64,000 nucleotides of DNA from Aliivibrio sp. EL58 (GCF_900312675.1 NZ_OMPC01000009.1:682001-746000), one strand, 5' to 3'; positions 16,323 to 26,009 are shown, counted from the first letter of the stretch. Made by a program: numbers and translations. Notes: a model not told the origin generated them from the sequence alone.

Positions 16323-17789
16323 ATGGTTTGGTTTCTAACCTGCGTTGCAGCACTTATCGGTGGTTACTTCATCTACGGTGCGTTTATTGAAAAAATCTTT
16401 GGTATTAAAGAAGACAGAAAAACCCCCGCTCATACAAAAACAGATGGCGTAGACTTTGTTCCAATGTCGACACCAAAAGTATACCTAGTTCAACTTCTTA
16501 ATATTGCAGGCGTCGGTCCAATTTTTGGCCCAATCATGGGTGCCCTTTACGGCCCTGCAGCTATGTTATGGATTGTACTAGGCTGTATTTTTGCAGGTGC
16601 AGTACACGATTACTTCTCCGGTATGCTGTCTATTCGTAATGGTGGTGCGTCAGTCCCTACTATTACTGGTAAATACCTAGGTAATGGCGCAAAACACTTT
16701 ATGAATGTGTTCGCGATTGTTCTTTTACTTCTTGTTGGTGTGGTATTCGTTTCTGCTCCTGCAAGCATGCTAACTAACCTAATGAATGATCAATTTGATT
16801 TGGGCATCACAATGACGGCGATGGTTGTTATCATTTTTGGATATTACATCTTAGCGACCATTGTACCAGTTGATAAAATTATCGGACGCTTCTATCCGCT
16901 ATTTGGTGCTCTATTAATCTTCATGTCTGTTGGCTTAATTTCTGCAATCGCACTATCAAGTGATCATTCTGTGCTTGGTGGCTATGAGCCAAGTGAGATG
17001 TTTACCAACATGAACCCGAACGACTTACCATTATGGCCTGCACTATTTATCACTATCGCTTGTGGTGCTATCTCTGGTTTCCACGCAACGCAATCTCCGC
17101 TAATGGCGCGTTGTATGGAAAATGAAAAGAATGGTCGTTTTGTATTCTACGGCGCAATGATTGGTGAAGGTATTATCGCTCTGATCTGGTGTGCTATCGC
17201 TCTGTCTTTCTTTGATGGTATGGAAGCACTTCAAGCAGCGGTTGCAAACGGTGGTCCTGGTAACGTAGTTTACGCATCATCATTCGGTCTTCTAGGTACA
17301 TTTGGTGGCATCCTAGCGTTCTTAGGTGTAGTTATTCTACCAATTACCTCTGGTGATACTGCATTCCGTTCAAGCCGTTTAATCCTTGCTGAATATTTCA
17401 ACATGGAACAGAAAACACTGCGTAATCGACTACTTATGGCGCTTCCACTGTTCGTTCTTGGTGGTATCTTAACTCAAGTAGATTTCGGCATTATCTGGCG
17501 CTACTTCGGTTTTGCTAACCAAACAACGGCTGTAATGATGCTATGGACCGCTTCTGCTTACCTACTTCGTCACAACAAGTTACATTGGGTTGCGACGGTA
17601 CCAGCCGTATTCATGACAAGCGTATGTATCACATTCATCTTAAATAACAGTCAACTTGGCTTTGGCTTACCGATGACGCTATCTACCATTACGGGCGTTG
17701 TTTCAGCATGTGTAATTGCAGGTCTAGTGATTGTAAAATCAAAAGGCAAAGGCGAGATTGATTCGGAAGAAGAGAGTCTTCAATCTTAA
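16323..17789 (+). CDS. CstA-family transporter, probable BtsR-controlled pyruvate carrier
   Basis: A 488-residue polytopic inner-membrane protein of the carbon starvation CstA family, with family motifs near the N-terminus (VYLVQLLNIAGVGPIFGPIMGA, split here by the reader at will) and in GAISGFHATQSPLMARCMENE and LPITSGDTAFRSSR. E. coli CstA and BtsT are about 700 residues; this is the shorter clade. Strong SD AAGGA sits seven bases before the ATG. It directly follows btsS-btsR and carries the BtsR-type repeats, so pyruvate uptake is the natural inference, although CstA relatives also move peptides. A terminator follows. Confidence 0.88.
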   Translation: MVWFLTCVAALIGGYFIYGAFIEKIFGIKEDRKTPAHTKTDGVDFVPMSTPKVYLVQLLNIAGVGPIFGPIMGALYGPAAMLWIVLGCIFAGAVHDYFSGMLSIRNGGASVPTITGKYLGNGAKHFMNVFAIVLLLLVGVVFVSAPASMLTNLMNDQFDLGITMTAMVVIIFGYYILATIVPVDKIIGRFYPLFGALLIFMSVGLISAIALSSDHSVLGGYEPSEMFTNMNPNDLPLWPALFITIACGAISGFHATQSPLMARCMENEKNGRFVFYGAMIGEGIIALIWCAIALSFFDGMEALQAAVANGGPGNVVYASSFGLLGTFGGILAFLGVVILPITSGDTAFRSSRLILAEYFNMEQKTLRNRLLMALPLFVLGGILTQVDFGIIWRYFGFANQTTAVMMLWTASAYLLRHNKLHWVATVPAVFMTSVCITFILNNSQLGFGLPMTLSTITGVVSACVIAGLVIVKSKGKGEIDSEEESLQS

Positions 17790-17803
17790 TTGTCCGGTTC
17801 AAT

Positions 17804-17839
17804 AAAAAATCCCCATTAATCATTATTAATGGGGATTTT
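17804..17839. terminator. Terminator after the CstA-family gene (bidirectional)
   Basis: Stem AAAAATCCCCATTAAT / ATTAATGGGGATTTT with 4-base loop; T run on the plus strand and six T on the minus strand, so it may also serve the chitinase gene. Confidence 0.88.
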
Positions 17840-17920
17840 CATATATTAGTACTACCCTTTTAATTTCTTAAGCGTTCGGCATCAGCTCAAAAAACAATTA
17901 TATTAAACAGGATTGACTGT

Positions 17921-20290
17921 TTATTGTGGGTTAAGACCTAATTTTTGTAATACTAATTTGAAGTTATCTTGACGCTCTTTAATGTTATGAACATCGCCTG
18001 TTGAACACGTTGTATCAGGACAACCACGGTTTACAATACCAGAAACATCATCAATAAATTGAGTTCCTTTCAAGCCACTATCTACGTACTTTTTAAGCTC
18101 GTTATAATAGTTCCAGTCACCATATTGACCACCTTCATCATTGTATGCCTGTACTGATGTTACCCAGTAGAACAAGCCTGCGATCCACTTAATTTCTTTG
18201 TTCTCTTCAGAGCTACAGATCAAACCTGGATTTGAACAAAAATCAAGCTCTGCATAAAGTGGATTTGCTGGTGGCGCTTCAACCATTACACCATCAATCG
18301 TTGTACCAATTGTTTCGGGATCAACATGTGAGCGTCCCAAGTAGTGGTTAAGTGTACCGAAGTTTTGACGACCCGTAGTTTGGATAACACCACGTCCCCA
18401 CCAACCGCAACCTTCCACACTCTCTTGGCTACTACCATCCCAAATGAACGTACCAGCTTTTTGACCAACGTAAATTTTACATTCATCACGCTCCCATACT
18501 TGTTTAGAAGTATCTACTTTTTCTGGCACTACATTACAGTGGCCGTTATTTGTCCAACGACCAGCATGTCCATTTACCAATAAACCACGCTCTTCAAGTA
18601 CAGCATCTGGAGCAGCAAAGACTGGAGCAGGAGCGCCATACCATTTAGCATGCGTCAAGGCAGTGACTTCCATCTTATTGTCACGAGGACAAGAGTAGGC
18701 ATAATCTAAACCTGACACTGGGTTCACACCGTAATCTGCATACTTCTGACCAAGTTGACCGCAGCTAGCTGTCATCGGGTAATCGGTTGGTGCACCATAC
18801 TTCACTTCAGACCAGTTATTTTCATCACACGCATTGTAGCGAATGGTTTCTTGCATACTTTGTGCTAAGAAAGCTGCAATCGCAATTTTGGCATATTTGA
18901 TGTTTGTTTCGTCATCAACTTCATCATTCATTAACCAGAACTTGTTACCTGCAACACCAATGTTGTGCATTGCATTCAAACCATCTAGAAAATCATTCCA
19001 CTTATACACGGTTGATGGAACCCACTGTGATTGTGGTGTTTCATATAAAAACGCTTCATTGTCCATCGCATTTTCAGCAGCAGCTAACTGTTGGTTTAGT
19101 GCTTCGATACGAGTTAATGATCCTTTCTCTAGCTCTTCGCCTACGTAGTACAATGGAACTTTCGCACTTTGATAATGCTCAATCTTAGTTGCCAAATCTT
19201 GGCTATCTTGATCAAACGTTAGAGCAAATACATTACTAAATGCGGCTTTACGTAGTTGAGGTTTATTATCAGAATTCCCCATAAAGTAGTCTACTGCTTG
19301 GTTTGTCGGCATATTAGCCAACATCACAGGACTCTTAACGTAATCAGATACTTGCTTCACGTACTCTAACGCGTTATGCCATTGCTCACTTGTCAGTGCT
19401 GCTGTTGTACTTGATTTAGTAAACGCAATAAAATCAGCTTTGTTTACAGATCCTAGTTCGTATAAATCTAGCGTAGCGAGTAGATCAGCACTGAATACTG
19501 ACGCTTTATCCCACACTGATTGACGACCAGAATGTGTATCGTATACAAAATCACCAATACTCAGTGACCAACCAAAACTTATTGTAGGAGCCAAAGTGCT
19601 AAGAATTAGGTTATGCGCTTGAGCCCAACCTTTTAGATCATCAGATAGTTCATTGATAGCTGTAATATCAATGCTACTGTTCGTGATGTCAATTGCGTTA
19701 ATCAGTGCTTGTTTTACTGCTATAGCACCGAAAGATTCGCCTTTATCTCGGGTTGCAAGATCCAACACATCTGAATTAATAATGACCGATGTACTGCCAG
19801 CAGTCTCAGCTTGCTCGATAATAGACACAAACGCACGCGTAAGCTGTTCCACGTCAGCTAACACATCGCTATTATTAGTCTGAATAATTAGTGTCGCAGG
19901 TGCTAATGTAGATGGGCTAGCTACCACAAATGTATTTGGCCAACCAGCAACTTCTAAACGAATAGGATCCAGAGGATTTGGTAAAGAAAGGACTGGCGCA
20001 GTACCAGGTTCTGAACCATCACAATTTAAGTGGAGAGCCCATGAACTATCACTTCCAGGAATACTTTGTGTCCAGTAAACTGCCGAATAAGCGATATTTT
20101 TATGCACCATAATGTCACCATTTGTTGCATGATCGCCACGTGTCCAATCTGGATACACATTGAAACTTTCACATAGCCCACCAGAAATAAAAGGAACAAC
20201 ATTAGTTGTTTGGATTTCATCCGATGCATATACATAGCCACTAAGCATAGAACTCAATATTGCTAGAGTTATTTTATTTATTTTTTTCAT
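17921..20290 (-). CDS. Secreted GH19-type chitinase with N-terminal chitin-binding-like domain
   Basis: A 789-residue exported protein. The signal peptide is residues 1-21 (MKKINKITL to YVYA). Residues about 32-90 resemble a CBM5/12-type chitin-binding module (aromatic YPDWTRGDHATNGDIMVHKNI is its core). Residues about 110-440 match nothing I know. The C-terminal third is GH19-like: catalytic acid candidate Glu481 in LAQSMQETIR and the substrate-cleft motif WWGRGVIQTTGRQNFG near residue 632. Several paired cysteines fit a secreted enzyme. Start at 20290 is chosen because it gives a proper signal peptide and has GGAAG upstream; the frame extends further but without SD. Role: extracellular chitin degradation. 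The second catalytic Glu is not certain. Confidence 0.82.
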   Translation of the reverse strand: MKKINKITLAILSSMLSGYVYASDEIQTTNVVPFISGGLCESFNVYPDWTRGDHATNGDIMVHKNIAYSAVYWTQSIPGSDSSWALHLNCDGSEPGTAPVLSLPNPLDPIRLEVAGWPNTFVVASPSTLAPATLIIQTNNSDVLADVEQLTRAFVSIIEQAETAGSTSVIINSDVLDLATRDKGESFGAIAVKQALINAIDITNSSIDITAINELSDDLKGWAQAHNLILSTLAPTISFGWSLSIGDFVYDTHSGRQSVWDKASVFSADLLATLDLYELGSVNKADFIAFTKSSTTAALTSEQWHNALEYVKQVSDYVKSPVMLANMPTNQAVDYFMGNSDNKPQLRKAAFSNVFALTFDQDSQDLATKIEHYQSAKVPLYYVGEELEKGSLTRIEALNQQLAAAENAMDNEAFLYETPQSQWVPSTVYKWNDFLDGLNAMHNIGVAGNKFWLMNDEVDDETNIKYAKIAIAAFLAQSMQETIRYNACDENNWSEVKYGAPTDYPMTASCGQLGQKYADYGVNPVSGLDYAYSCPRDNKMEVTALTHAKWYGAPAPVFAAPDAVLEERGLLVNGHAGRWTNNGHCNVVPEKVDTSKQVWERDECKIYVGQKAGTFIWDGSSQESVEGCGWWGRGVIQTTGRQNFGTLNHYLGRSHVDPETIGTTIDGVMVEAPPANPLYAELDFCSNPGLICSSEENKEIKWIAGLFYWVTSVQAYNDEGGQYGDWNYYNELKKYVDSGLKGTQFIDDVSGIVNRGCPDTTCSTGDVHNIKERQDNFKLVLQKLGLNPQ

Positions 20291-20623
20291 AATTTTTATT
20301 TCTTCCATGTTTACATATTTCAACAAATCAAATATCTGATTCTCATTGATTATTAACCATTGCACTCCGTGCAATTTTCTTCGAATCATTATTTACGTAT
20401 GTAACATGGTAAATAAAACACCACAATATCCCTTTGATTTAACTGATGAAATATGGTTGGCACATCAAAGAAAAAATAGGTAATAAGAGTATGGATAGTT
20501 TATAAATGTGAAATGACTCTAAATACGTATTTCAGTCATTTTTTGTTCTAATATCACTATATATTTCGAGATATAAATACATATGCAGTGAATCGGGAAG
20601 AGTATCCGCTTTTTTATTTAGAT
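20291..20623. other. Intergenic region upstream of the chitinase gene
   Basis: About 330 AT-rich bases up to the next terminator. It must contain the chitinase promoter on the minus strand. I found no convincing CRP box or long inverted repeat and no coding potential. Confidence 0.4.
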
Positions 20624-20658
20624 ATAAAAAAAGGCTGAACGATTTCGCGTTCAACCTT
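20624..20658 (-). terminator. Terminator of the rhlE-linked gene
   Basis: Stem AAGGCTGAACG / CGTTCAACCTT (one G-U pair) with eight T on the minus strand, just past the stop at 20681. Confidence 0.85.
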
Positions 20659-20680
20659 CCGTTTAGTGCTATTAAATCAC

Positions 20681-21127
20681 TTATTTTTTCGCAGCAATCG
20701 CCGCATAGTCACTTAATAATTTAGACAGTACTGGCAACCAATTTAACGCATCTGTCGGCGGTTTCGCTAAAATCTTCTCAACCAATTCACAGTGCTCTTC
20801 TAACGATACCGCTTCTTCTAAATTAAATAACATTGCATAAGCATGCCATAAAACAAGACGCATCATACGTAAGCTATTTTGTTGTGAGTTTTCAGACTCT
20901 GAAAATGCATGAGTCACTTCACCAAGAGCGACAGCAGCAAGACGAAGCATGGCATCTAATTGAGCCGTTTGCATACGATCTGGATCTGCAGTTTCTTCTT
21001 GTTCAAACGTAAAGATCTCTTTTATTGTCTCTTCAGGCACCATACGACTAATCACACGATGACTGAACTCTTCAAGATCATGACGCGGCATTGTTACTAA
21101 ACAAGAGAAAGTATAATCACGTTCCAT
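20681..21127 (-). CDS. Conserved-looking protein downstream of the RNA helicase, function unknown
   Basis: A 148-residue soluble, acidic, all-helical protein without signal peptide or membrane segment. I do not recognise the family. It starts nine bases after the helicase stop with an SD (GGAG within AGGAGAG of the gap), so the two are almost certainly one transcript ending at the terminator at 20624. No metal or catalytic motif is evident. Its position suggests a role linked to RNA or ribosome metabolism, which is inference only. Confidence 0.72.
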   Translation of the reverse strand: MERDYTFSCLVTMPRHDLEEFSHRVISRMVPEETIKEIFTFEQEETADPDRMQTAQLDAMLRLAAVALGEVTHAFSESENSQQNSLRMMRLVLWHAYAMLFNLEEAVSLEEHCELVEKILAKPPTDALNWLPVLSKLLSDYAAIAAKK

Positions 21128-21136
21128 TTTACTCTC

Positions 21137-22441
21137 CTACTTTTTAAGCTTAGTAATACCAGCTTTCTTTTGAATTACATTTTTCAAACGCATACGACGT
21201 TCTGCAGAAGCCTGATCTTGATTCACATTAGTCGCGTTATTTGTACGACCTTTACGATCTCTAAATCCTGCTTTAGTATTCACTTTTTCAATGTAAGCAT
21301 CACGGCTCTTAGGCTCGTAACCTGCTTGAACTACACGGTGAATACGTTGCTGAATTAGTGTTTCAACTTGAACAACCGTCAGTTCTTCTTCACGGCTAAC
21401 AAATGAAACCGCATGACCTTTTTTACCAGCACGACCAGTACGACCAATACGGTGAACATAATCTTCAGCCAAGAAAGGCATATCGTAGTTAATTACGTGT
21501 GGTAAGTCAGCAATATCAAGACCACGAGCAGCAACATCTGTTGCAACCATTACGCGAGCTTTGCCTTCTTTAAACTCTTCTAATGCACGGCGACGAGCAC
21601 TTTGCGCTTTATCACCATGACAAATAACCGCTTTAATGCCATCAAGCTTAAGCTCTTTAACGATGTTATTTGCTGTCTCTTTGTAGTTTACAAATACCAG
21701 AACTTGCTGCCAGTTTTTACGGCCAATCAATTCTGATAATAATTCAGTTTTACGCTCTTCATCGACAGGATAAACAACGTGAGCAATAGTCGATGCCGTC
21801 ATGTTTTCACGATCAACAGAAACACGTTTTGGACGACGTAGAATATCGCTTGCTAACTTGTTCATCTGCGCTGAAGATGTCGCAGAGAACAGCATGATTT
21901 GTGGTGCAGAGTTCACTTCCATCATGATATTACGGATAGCGTTAACAAAGCCCATATCTAACATACGGTCAGCTTCATCAAAAACTAAAAATTCAAGATT
22001 AGCGATAGAGACATTACCCTCTTCGATGTGCTCTTGAAGACGACCTGGAGTCGCAACCAAGATATCAACACCCGGATCTAATGCTCTCTCTTGAGAAGAC
22101 ATTTTTTTACCACCAAATACCGCCGTTACTGATAACGATGTGTATTTTGTGTAATCAGCGATATTACCTGCGATCTGCTCTGCAAGCTCACGAGTTGGCG
22201 CTAAGATTAATGCACGCGCCGAGCGACGAGTCGCTAGTTTTTTAGAATCAAGCAATTGCTGAATAACAGGCAGTGCAAATGCAGCCGTTTTACCAGTACC
22301 GGTTTGAGCATTCGCAAGAATATCATGACCTTTACGTGCCAAAGGAATGGCTTTTTGCTGGATTGGGGTTAATTTCTGATAACCACATTCAGTTAATGCT
22401 TTTACGACTTCAGGCGAAAAACCTTGAGATGAAAATGACAT
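21137..22441 (-). CDS. rhlE: DEAD-box ATP-dependent RNA helicase (RhlE-type)
   Basis: A 434-residue helicase with all DEAD-box motifs in order: Q motif (GFSPEVVKALTECGYQKLTPIQ), I AQTGTGKT, Ia PTRELAEQ, II DEAD, III SAT, V ARGLDIADLP and VI HRIGRTGRAG. A basic tail after residue 375 (rich in R, K, N) is typical of RhlE relatives and may add RNA affinity. It remodels ribosomal or messenger RNA in the cytoplasm. Other RhlE/SrmB-like paralogues exist in vibrios, so the symbol is a best guess. Shares a transcript with the 148-residue gene downstream. Confidence 0.9.
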   Translation of the reverse strand: MSFSSQGFSPEVVKALTECGYQKLTPIQQKAIPLARKGHDILANAQTGTGKTAAFALPVIQQLLDSKKLATRRSARALILAPTRELAEQIAGNIADYTKYTSLSVTAVFGGKKMSSQERALDPGVDILVATPGRLQEHIEEGNVSIANLEFLVFDEADRMLDMGFVNAIRNIMMEVNSAPQIMLFSATSSAQMNKLASDILRRPKRVSVDRENMTASTIAHVVYPVDEERKTELLSELIGRKNWQQVLVFVNYKETANNIVKELKLDGIKAVICHGDKAQSARRRALEEFKEGKARVMVATDVAARGLDIADLPHVINYDMPFLAEDYVHRIGRTGRAGKKGHAVSFVSREEELTVVQVETLIQQRIHRVVQAGYEPKSRDAYIEKVNTKAGFRDRKGRTNNATNVNQDQASAERRMRLKNVIQKKAGITKLKK

Positions 22442-22550
22442 AAAGTGGATTCCTTAAGCGAACAGTCTATGTATTCAATGATCTATAATTTAGCCGCGCA
22501 TTATAGATGATTTACGGTGAGTTAGCGCACATTTTTTGTTATTCCATCAT

Positions 22551-22586
22551 AAAAAAAGGCAGAAATACCAAAGTATCTCTGCCTTT
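22551..22586 (-). terminator. Terminator of ndh
   Basis: Stem AAAAGGCAGAAATAC / GTATCTCTGCCTTTT with one mismatch, loop CAAA, and a long T run on the minus strand. Confidence 0.85.
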
Positions 22587-22614
22587 TCACTCATTTATTT
22601 TTAAAACGTCGTTA

Positions 22615-23904
22615 TTAGTGAAGTTTTAAGTTTGGGCGCAGTACTCGGTTAATACGGCCAACCAACATAATTAAGGTTGTTTTAAACACACCATGCAATG
22701 CAATCTGGTGCATACGATACAGTGAAATGTATACAACGCGTGCAATACGACCTTCAACCATCATAGAGCCTTTAGTTAAATTCCCCATTAAGCTACCAAC
22801 CGTTGAGAAGTTACTTAGTGAAACTAAAGAACCATGATCTTTATATACGTATGGTTTCATGTCACGGTCTGTCATTTTAGCAACAATGTTTTTAAACGCA
22901 TGACTTGCCATTTGGTGAGCAGCTTGAGCACGAGGAGGAACAAAACCACCATCTGCTTTTTCACATGATGCTAAATCACCAATAACGAAAATATCGTCAT
23001 CACGCGTCGTTTGTAGCGTTGGTTTAACAACAAGCTGATTAATACGGTTAGTTTCTAAACCTGCAATGTCTTTCATGAAATCTGGAGCCTTGATGCCCGC
23101 AGCCCAAACCATGATCTGAGCAGGAATAAGCTCACCATCTTTGGTATGCAAACCTTCAGAATCTGCCTTTGTTACCATTGTTGTCGTTCTTACATTTACA
23201 CCCAGTTTAGTTAACTCACTGTGTGCTGCAGCAGAAATACGTGGTGGTAATGCAGGAAGAATACGCTCACCCGCTTCCACTAGGTTTACGTTTAGTTTTG
23301 CAGAATCTAAGTCACCGAAACCATATAAACGCAGTTCTTTAACCGCATTATGAAGCTCAGCAGAAAGCTCAACACCTGTTGCACCAGCACCAACAATCGC
23401 AATGTCGACTGTTTTTTGTGTTGGGTGCATGTGAAGTTTTAAGAACTGGTTATTCATTTCAGTACGGAAACGGTGAGCTTGCTCAGGACTGTCTAGGAAG
23501 ATACAGTTATCTCGAACCCCAGGCGTATTGAAATCATTAGATATAGAACCAATCGCAAGAATCAAATAGTCGTATTCAATTTCTCTTGTCGGAATAAGTA
23601 CTTCATCGTGCTCGTCTTTAATTTCAGCCAGTGTGATGAATTTACGTTCGCGATTGATATCGCATAAGCTACCCATTTGAAAATCAAAAGAATGATTTTT
23701 TGCATGAGCACGGTAACTGATTGCATCAACACCTTCATCTAAAGAGCCAGTTGCTACTTCATGAAGCAATGGTTTCCATAAATGGCTTGCTTTACGATCA
23801 ACCAAAGTAACTTCTGCACGACCTTTACGACCTAATGTACGACCAAATTTAGTAGCAAGCTCTAGACCACCAGCTCCACCACCAACAATAACAATCTTAG
23901 TCAT
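22615..23904 (-). CDS. ndh: NADH:quinone oxidoreductase type II (Ndh)
   Basis: A 429-residue flavoprotein, the non-proton-pumping NADH dehydrogenase on the inner face of the cytoplasmic membrane. The FAD-binding motif is [12 protein letters not shown] (residues 4-15) and the NADH-binding motif is [15 protein letters not shown] (about 170-184). The FAD contact IGDLAS is near 310. The basic amphipathic C-terminus (residues about 385-429) fits membrane attachment. Full length. In E. coli, ndh closes a gene block with hinT, ycfL, lpoB, thiK, nagZ and ycfP, and here ycfP and thiK also lie just upstream on the same strand. A possible FNR-type box lies at 24194-24207. Confidence 0.95.
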   Translation of the reverse strand: MTKIVIVGGGAGGLELATKFGRTLGRKGRAEVTLVDRKASHLWKPLLHEVATGSLDEGVDAISYRAHAKNHSFDFQMGSLCDINRERKFITLAEIKDEHDEVLIPTREIEYDYLILAIGSISNDFNTPGVRDNCIFLDSPEQAHRFRTEMNNQFLKLHMHPTQKTVDIAIVGAGATGVELSAELHNAVKELRLYGFGDLDSAKLNVNLVEAGERILPALPPRISAAAHSELTKLGVNVRTTTMVTKADSEGLHTKDGELIPAQIMVWAAGIKAPDFMKDIAGLETNRINQLVVKPTLQTTRDDDIFVIGDLASCEKADGGFVPPRAQAAHQMASHAFKNIVAKMTDRDMKPYVYKDHGSLVSLSNFSTVGSLMGNLTKGSMMVEGRIARVVYISLYRMHQIALHGVFKTTLIMLVGRINRVLRPNLKLH

Positions 23905-24193
23905 TGCAATCTTCCTCTAAAAAATAAAAACGGTATTAACCTGAGTAACTCAGATTAAAAAATTTGTGCTCTCTTTGTTTTGCTAACTAAGCAGTTCAAA
24001 CATCAGAGTCTTGAGGAAACAGCGTTCACGTTACGCTAACTTGAGCAATTTATGCTTCTTTATTTTATTTTTTGCATTATATATCCGTATTTCGGATGTT
24101 ATCAAGCATATATAGATGTTATATAGAAGATTTCTTTTGAGGTGTAAAATAAATGATGAAATTGTGTTTTTTTTGTAACGAAAAGTGATTTCT

Positions 24194-24207
24194 TTGGTTT
24201 AGATCAA
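24194..24207. promoter_or_regulatory. FNR-like box upstream of ndh
   Basis: TTGGT-TTAG-ATCAA matches the FNR consensus TTGAT-N4-ATCAA at 9 of 10 fixed positions. E. coli ndh is FNR-repressed, which makes it plausible, but it lies about 290 bases before the ndh start and abuts the ycfP terminator, so the fit is weak. Confidence 0.3.
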
Positions 24208-24235
24208 AAAAACCTCACGATAATGTAAGGTTTTT
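24206..24235 (-). terminator. Terminator of ycfP
   Basis: Stem AACCTCAC / GTAAGGTT with one internal mismatch and seven T on the minus strand, about 50 bases past the ycfP stop. Confidence 0.7.
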
Positions 24236-24285
24236 ATTATGTTGCCAGTCGTTCTTATACCCAAATAGAATTTACAAAGCAGGCA

Positions 24286-24837
24286 TTAAATTAAGGTTTC
24301 GGCCTCTTTAAATGCCTTCATTGCTTGAAGATGCTGAGAAATTTTCTTGAACTTATGAGTTTCATTTTCATCCCAAATAACTTGGTAATAAGGTTCAAGT
24401 TCTGCGGCCGCCTCTGCATTATCACGTATTTCATCACTTTTAGATAAAATACATAAACAATGTTCTTTATTCTTTTGACGGAATTTTTCTACACACTTAG
24501 TCGCAATGTCTGCATACTCTTCAGGACGATCAATACGACCTTCCATATTCACTTCTGGGTGTAAGTTAGGATTAAAGATAACCTGACGGATACCACATAA
24601 AAAACCAATACGTTCAGCCCAAAAACCACCAAGGCCAACACCACAAATAATTGGGCTTGGATCGCCAGCTTGTTCAATAACCTTATGTACTTCTTTTAAT
24701 AAGTACTGCATGTCATGTTTAGGATGCAGAGTACTGTAGTTAATAAAGCGCACGTCTTCATCAATAAACTGAAGCTGCATAATCTTTTCATGATTACCAG
24801 GGCTTGTTGAGTCGAAGCCGTGAAGATAAATAATCAT
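24286..24837 (-). CDS. ycfP: YcfP, UPF0227 alpha/beta-hydrolase-like protein
   Basis: A 183-residue cytoplasmic protein matching E. coli YcfP along its length ([45 protein letters not shown]). It has an alpha/beta-hydrolase fold, but the usual nucleophile motif GxSxG reads GVGLGG, so the family lacks the serine nucleophile; the biochemical role is unknown. It sits between thiK and ndh on the same strand, as in enterics except that nagZ is absent. A terminator follows. Confidence 0.92.
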   Translation of the reverse strand: MIIYLHGFDSTSPGNHEKIMQLQFIDEDVRFINYSTLHPKHDMQYLLKEVHKVIEQAGDPSPIICGVGLGGFWAERIGFLCGIRQVIFNPNLHPEVNMEGRIDRPEEYADIATKCVEKFRQKNKEHCLCILSKSDEIRDNAEAAAELEPYYQVIWDENETHKFKKISQHLQAMKAFKEAETLI

Positions 24838-24965
24838 GTATACCCCCTGTTTCCTGAATAAGAATTTTCCATATAGTAAATTTAATCTACCATGAAAAAT
24901 AAGGTTTTAAAGCCCTTAACTTGAGCAATAATGAGAACAGTGATCTACCCTAGATAATTGCCGAT

Positions 24966-25802
24966 TTATTTCTTAATTAATGGTAATAATTTCTTGAGCT
25001 TGCTCATTTCTCGCTCAGCCAGATCTTGATAGCAATCGTCTTTGAGTAATTGGTGACCTAACGAAAACCATAACGCCCCCATAAAACAGACCCAAGGCGT
25101 CCATGTATTTACCGCCTGCTTCCATTTCTTTTCATCAAAGTCTTGTAGCTGGCAATAACGGTGAATAACTTCATCAACATCAAATTGATTCGCGATGATC
25201 ATCGTTGCTAGATCTTGACTCGGATCCCCGATAGAAGCATATTCCCAATCAATTAAGCCATACCCTTGCTCTTTGACAATAATATTATAAGCACCAATGT
25301 CGAAGTGACATAAGCAAGGAGCAAACAATGGCTGTTCATCTTCTTGAGAAAAATAATCAACATAAGCATGCATTTCATTTGTTTGGTTTTCTGGTTCTAA
25401 TGATGACCAATAACTCAAAATACGTGATTTTAAGCTCATCACATCATTTTTAAGTTCATCATTAAACCCATCCAAAGCAAGTTGGTGAACTGATACCAAT
25501 AGTTCAACTGCAACGTCTTTGGCTTTATTAAGTTCAATGACTTCTCCCTTGAACCACTCAACCAACAAACCCTCGCCATTTGAATCGTAAACCTTAGGTG
25601 CAAAAGGCACTGCGTCTAATGCTGTTAATATATCTCGCTCTTTATCTCTATCCGCACCAAGTAATGTCGCTTGTTCAGAAACAGGGCGCCAAACAAAAGT
25701 CCCCTCTTTCGCTTTGACTTTTAAACAGGCATTAGTTAATCCACCAGACAGCAATGACACTTTCGTTGTTTGTAAACCAAAGTCATCAAAATTAATATCC
25801 AT
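24966..25802 (-). CDS. thiK: Thiamine kinase-like phosphotransferase (ThiK/YcfN type)
   Basis: A 278-residue member of the aminoglycoside phosphotransferase/choline kinase fold. The catalytic loop is CHFDIGAYNII (His-x-Asp-x4-Asn) and the metal-binding Asp is in LIDWEYASIGDPSQDLA. A glycine-rich start (LLSGGLTNACLKV) binds ATP. Its position just upstream of ycfP and ndh matches E. coli thiK, which salvages thiamine. Choline or another alcohol as substrate cannot be excluded by sequence alone. The gap of 128 bases to ycfP leaves co-transcription open. Confidence 0.78.
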   Translation of the reverse strand: MDINFDDFGLQTTKVSLLSGGLTNACLKVKAKEGTFVWRPVSEQATLLGADRDKERDILTALDAVPFAPKVYDSNGEGLLVEWFKGEVIELNKAKDVAVELLVSVHQLALDGFNDELKNDVMSLKSRILSYWSSLEPENQTNEMHAYVDYFSQEDEQPLFAPCLCHFDIGAYNIIVKEQGYGLIDWEYASIGDPSQDLATMIIANQFDVDEVIHRYCQLQDFDEKKWKQAVNTWTPWVCFMGALWFSLGHQLLKDDCYQDLAEREMSKLKKLLPLIKK

Positions 25803-26009
25803 ATCTACTCCATAAGTCTCGTAATAACATAAGCTTATAAAAGTTTATCACAATTAAGCAATAGCTTTTATTTTGTCTCTAATTTGCAGTGAAAATTGAT
25901 TTCAAAATCTTAATAGTTTTCGCTATTCAAACGTAAAGAATTGAATTATTATCCGCGCCCTACGCGTCTCTTTAAGGCTAATAATACAGCGCCTTATCAG
26001 ACGTACTTC
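25803..26009. other. Intergenic region upstream of thiK
   Basis: About 200 AT-rich bases without recognised sites; together with the repeat at 26010-26175 and 68 further bases it makes the 441-base gap before the methyltransferase gene. Confidence 0.4.

Larger units (their letters stand above)
23905..24285. other. Intergenic region ycfP / ndh
   Basis: 381 bases. It contains the ycfP terminator (24206-24235), an FNR-like box (24194-24207) and the promoter region for ndh. No coding potential seen. Confidence 0.45.

Noticed and set aside
18843-19188. Two plus-strand open frames inside the chitinase gene
   Set aside because: They are shadows of a long gene with clear domains; no ribosome-binding sites.
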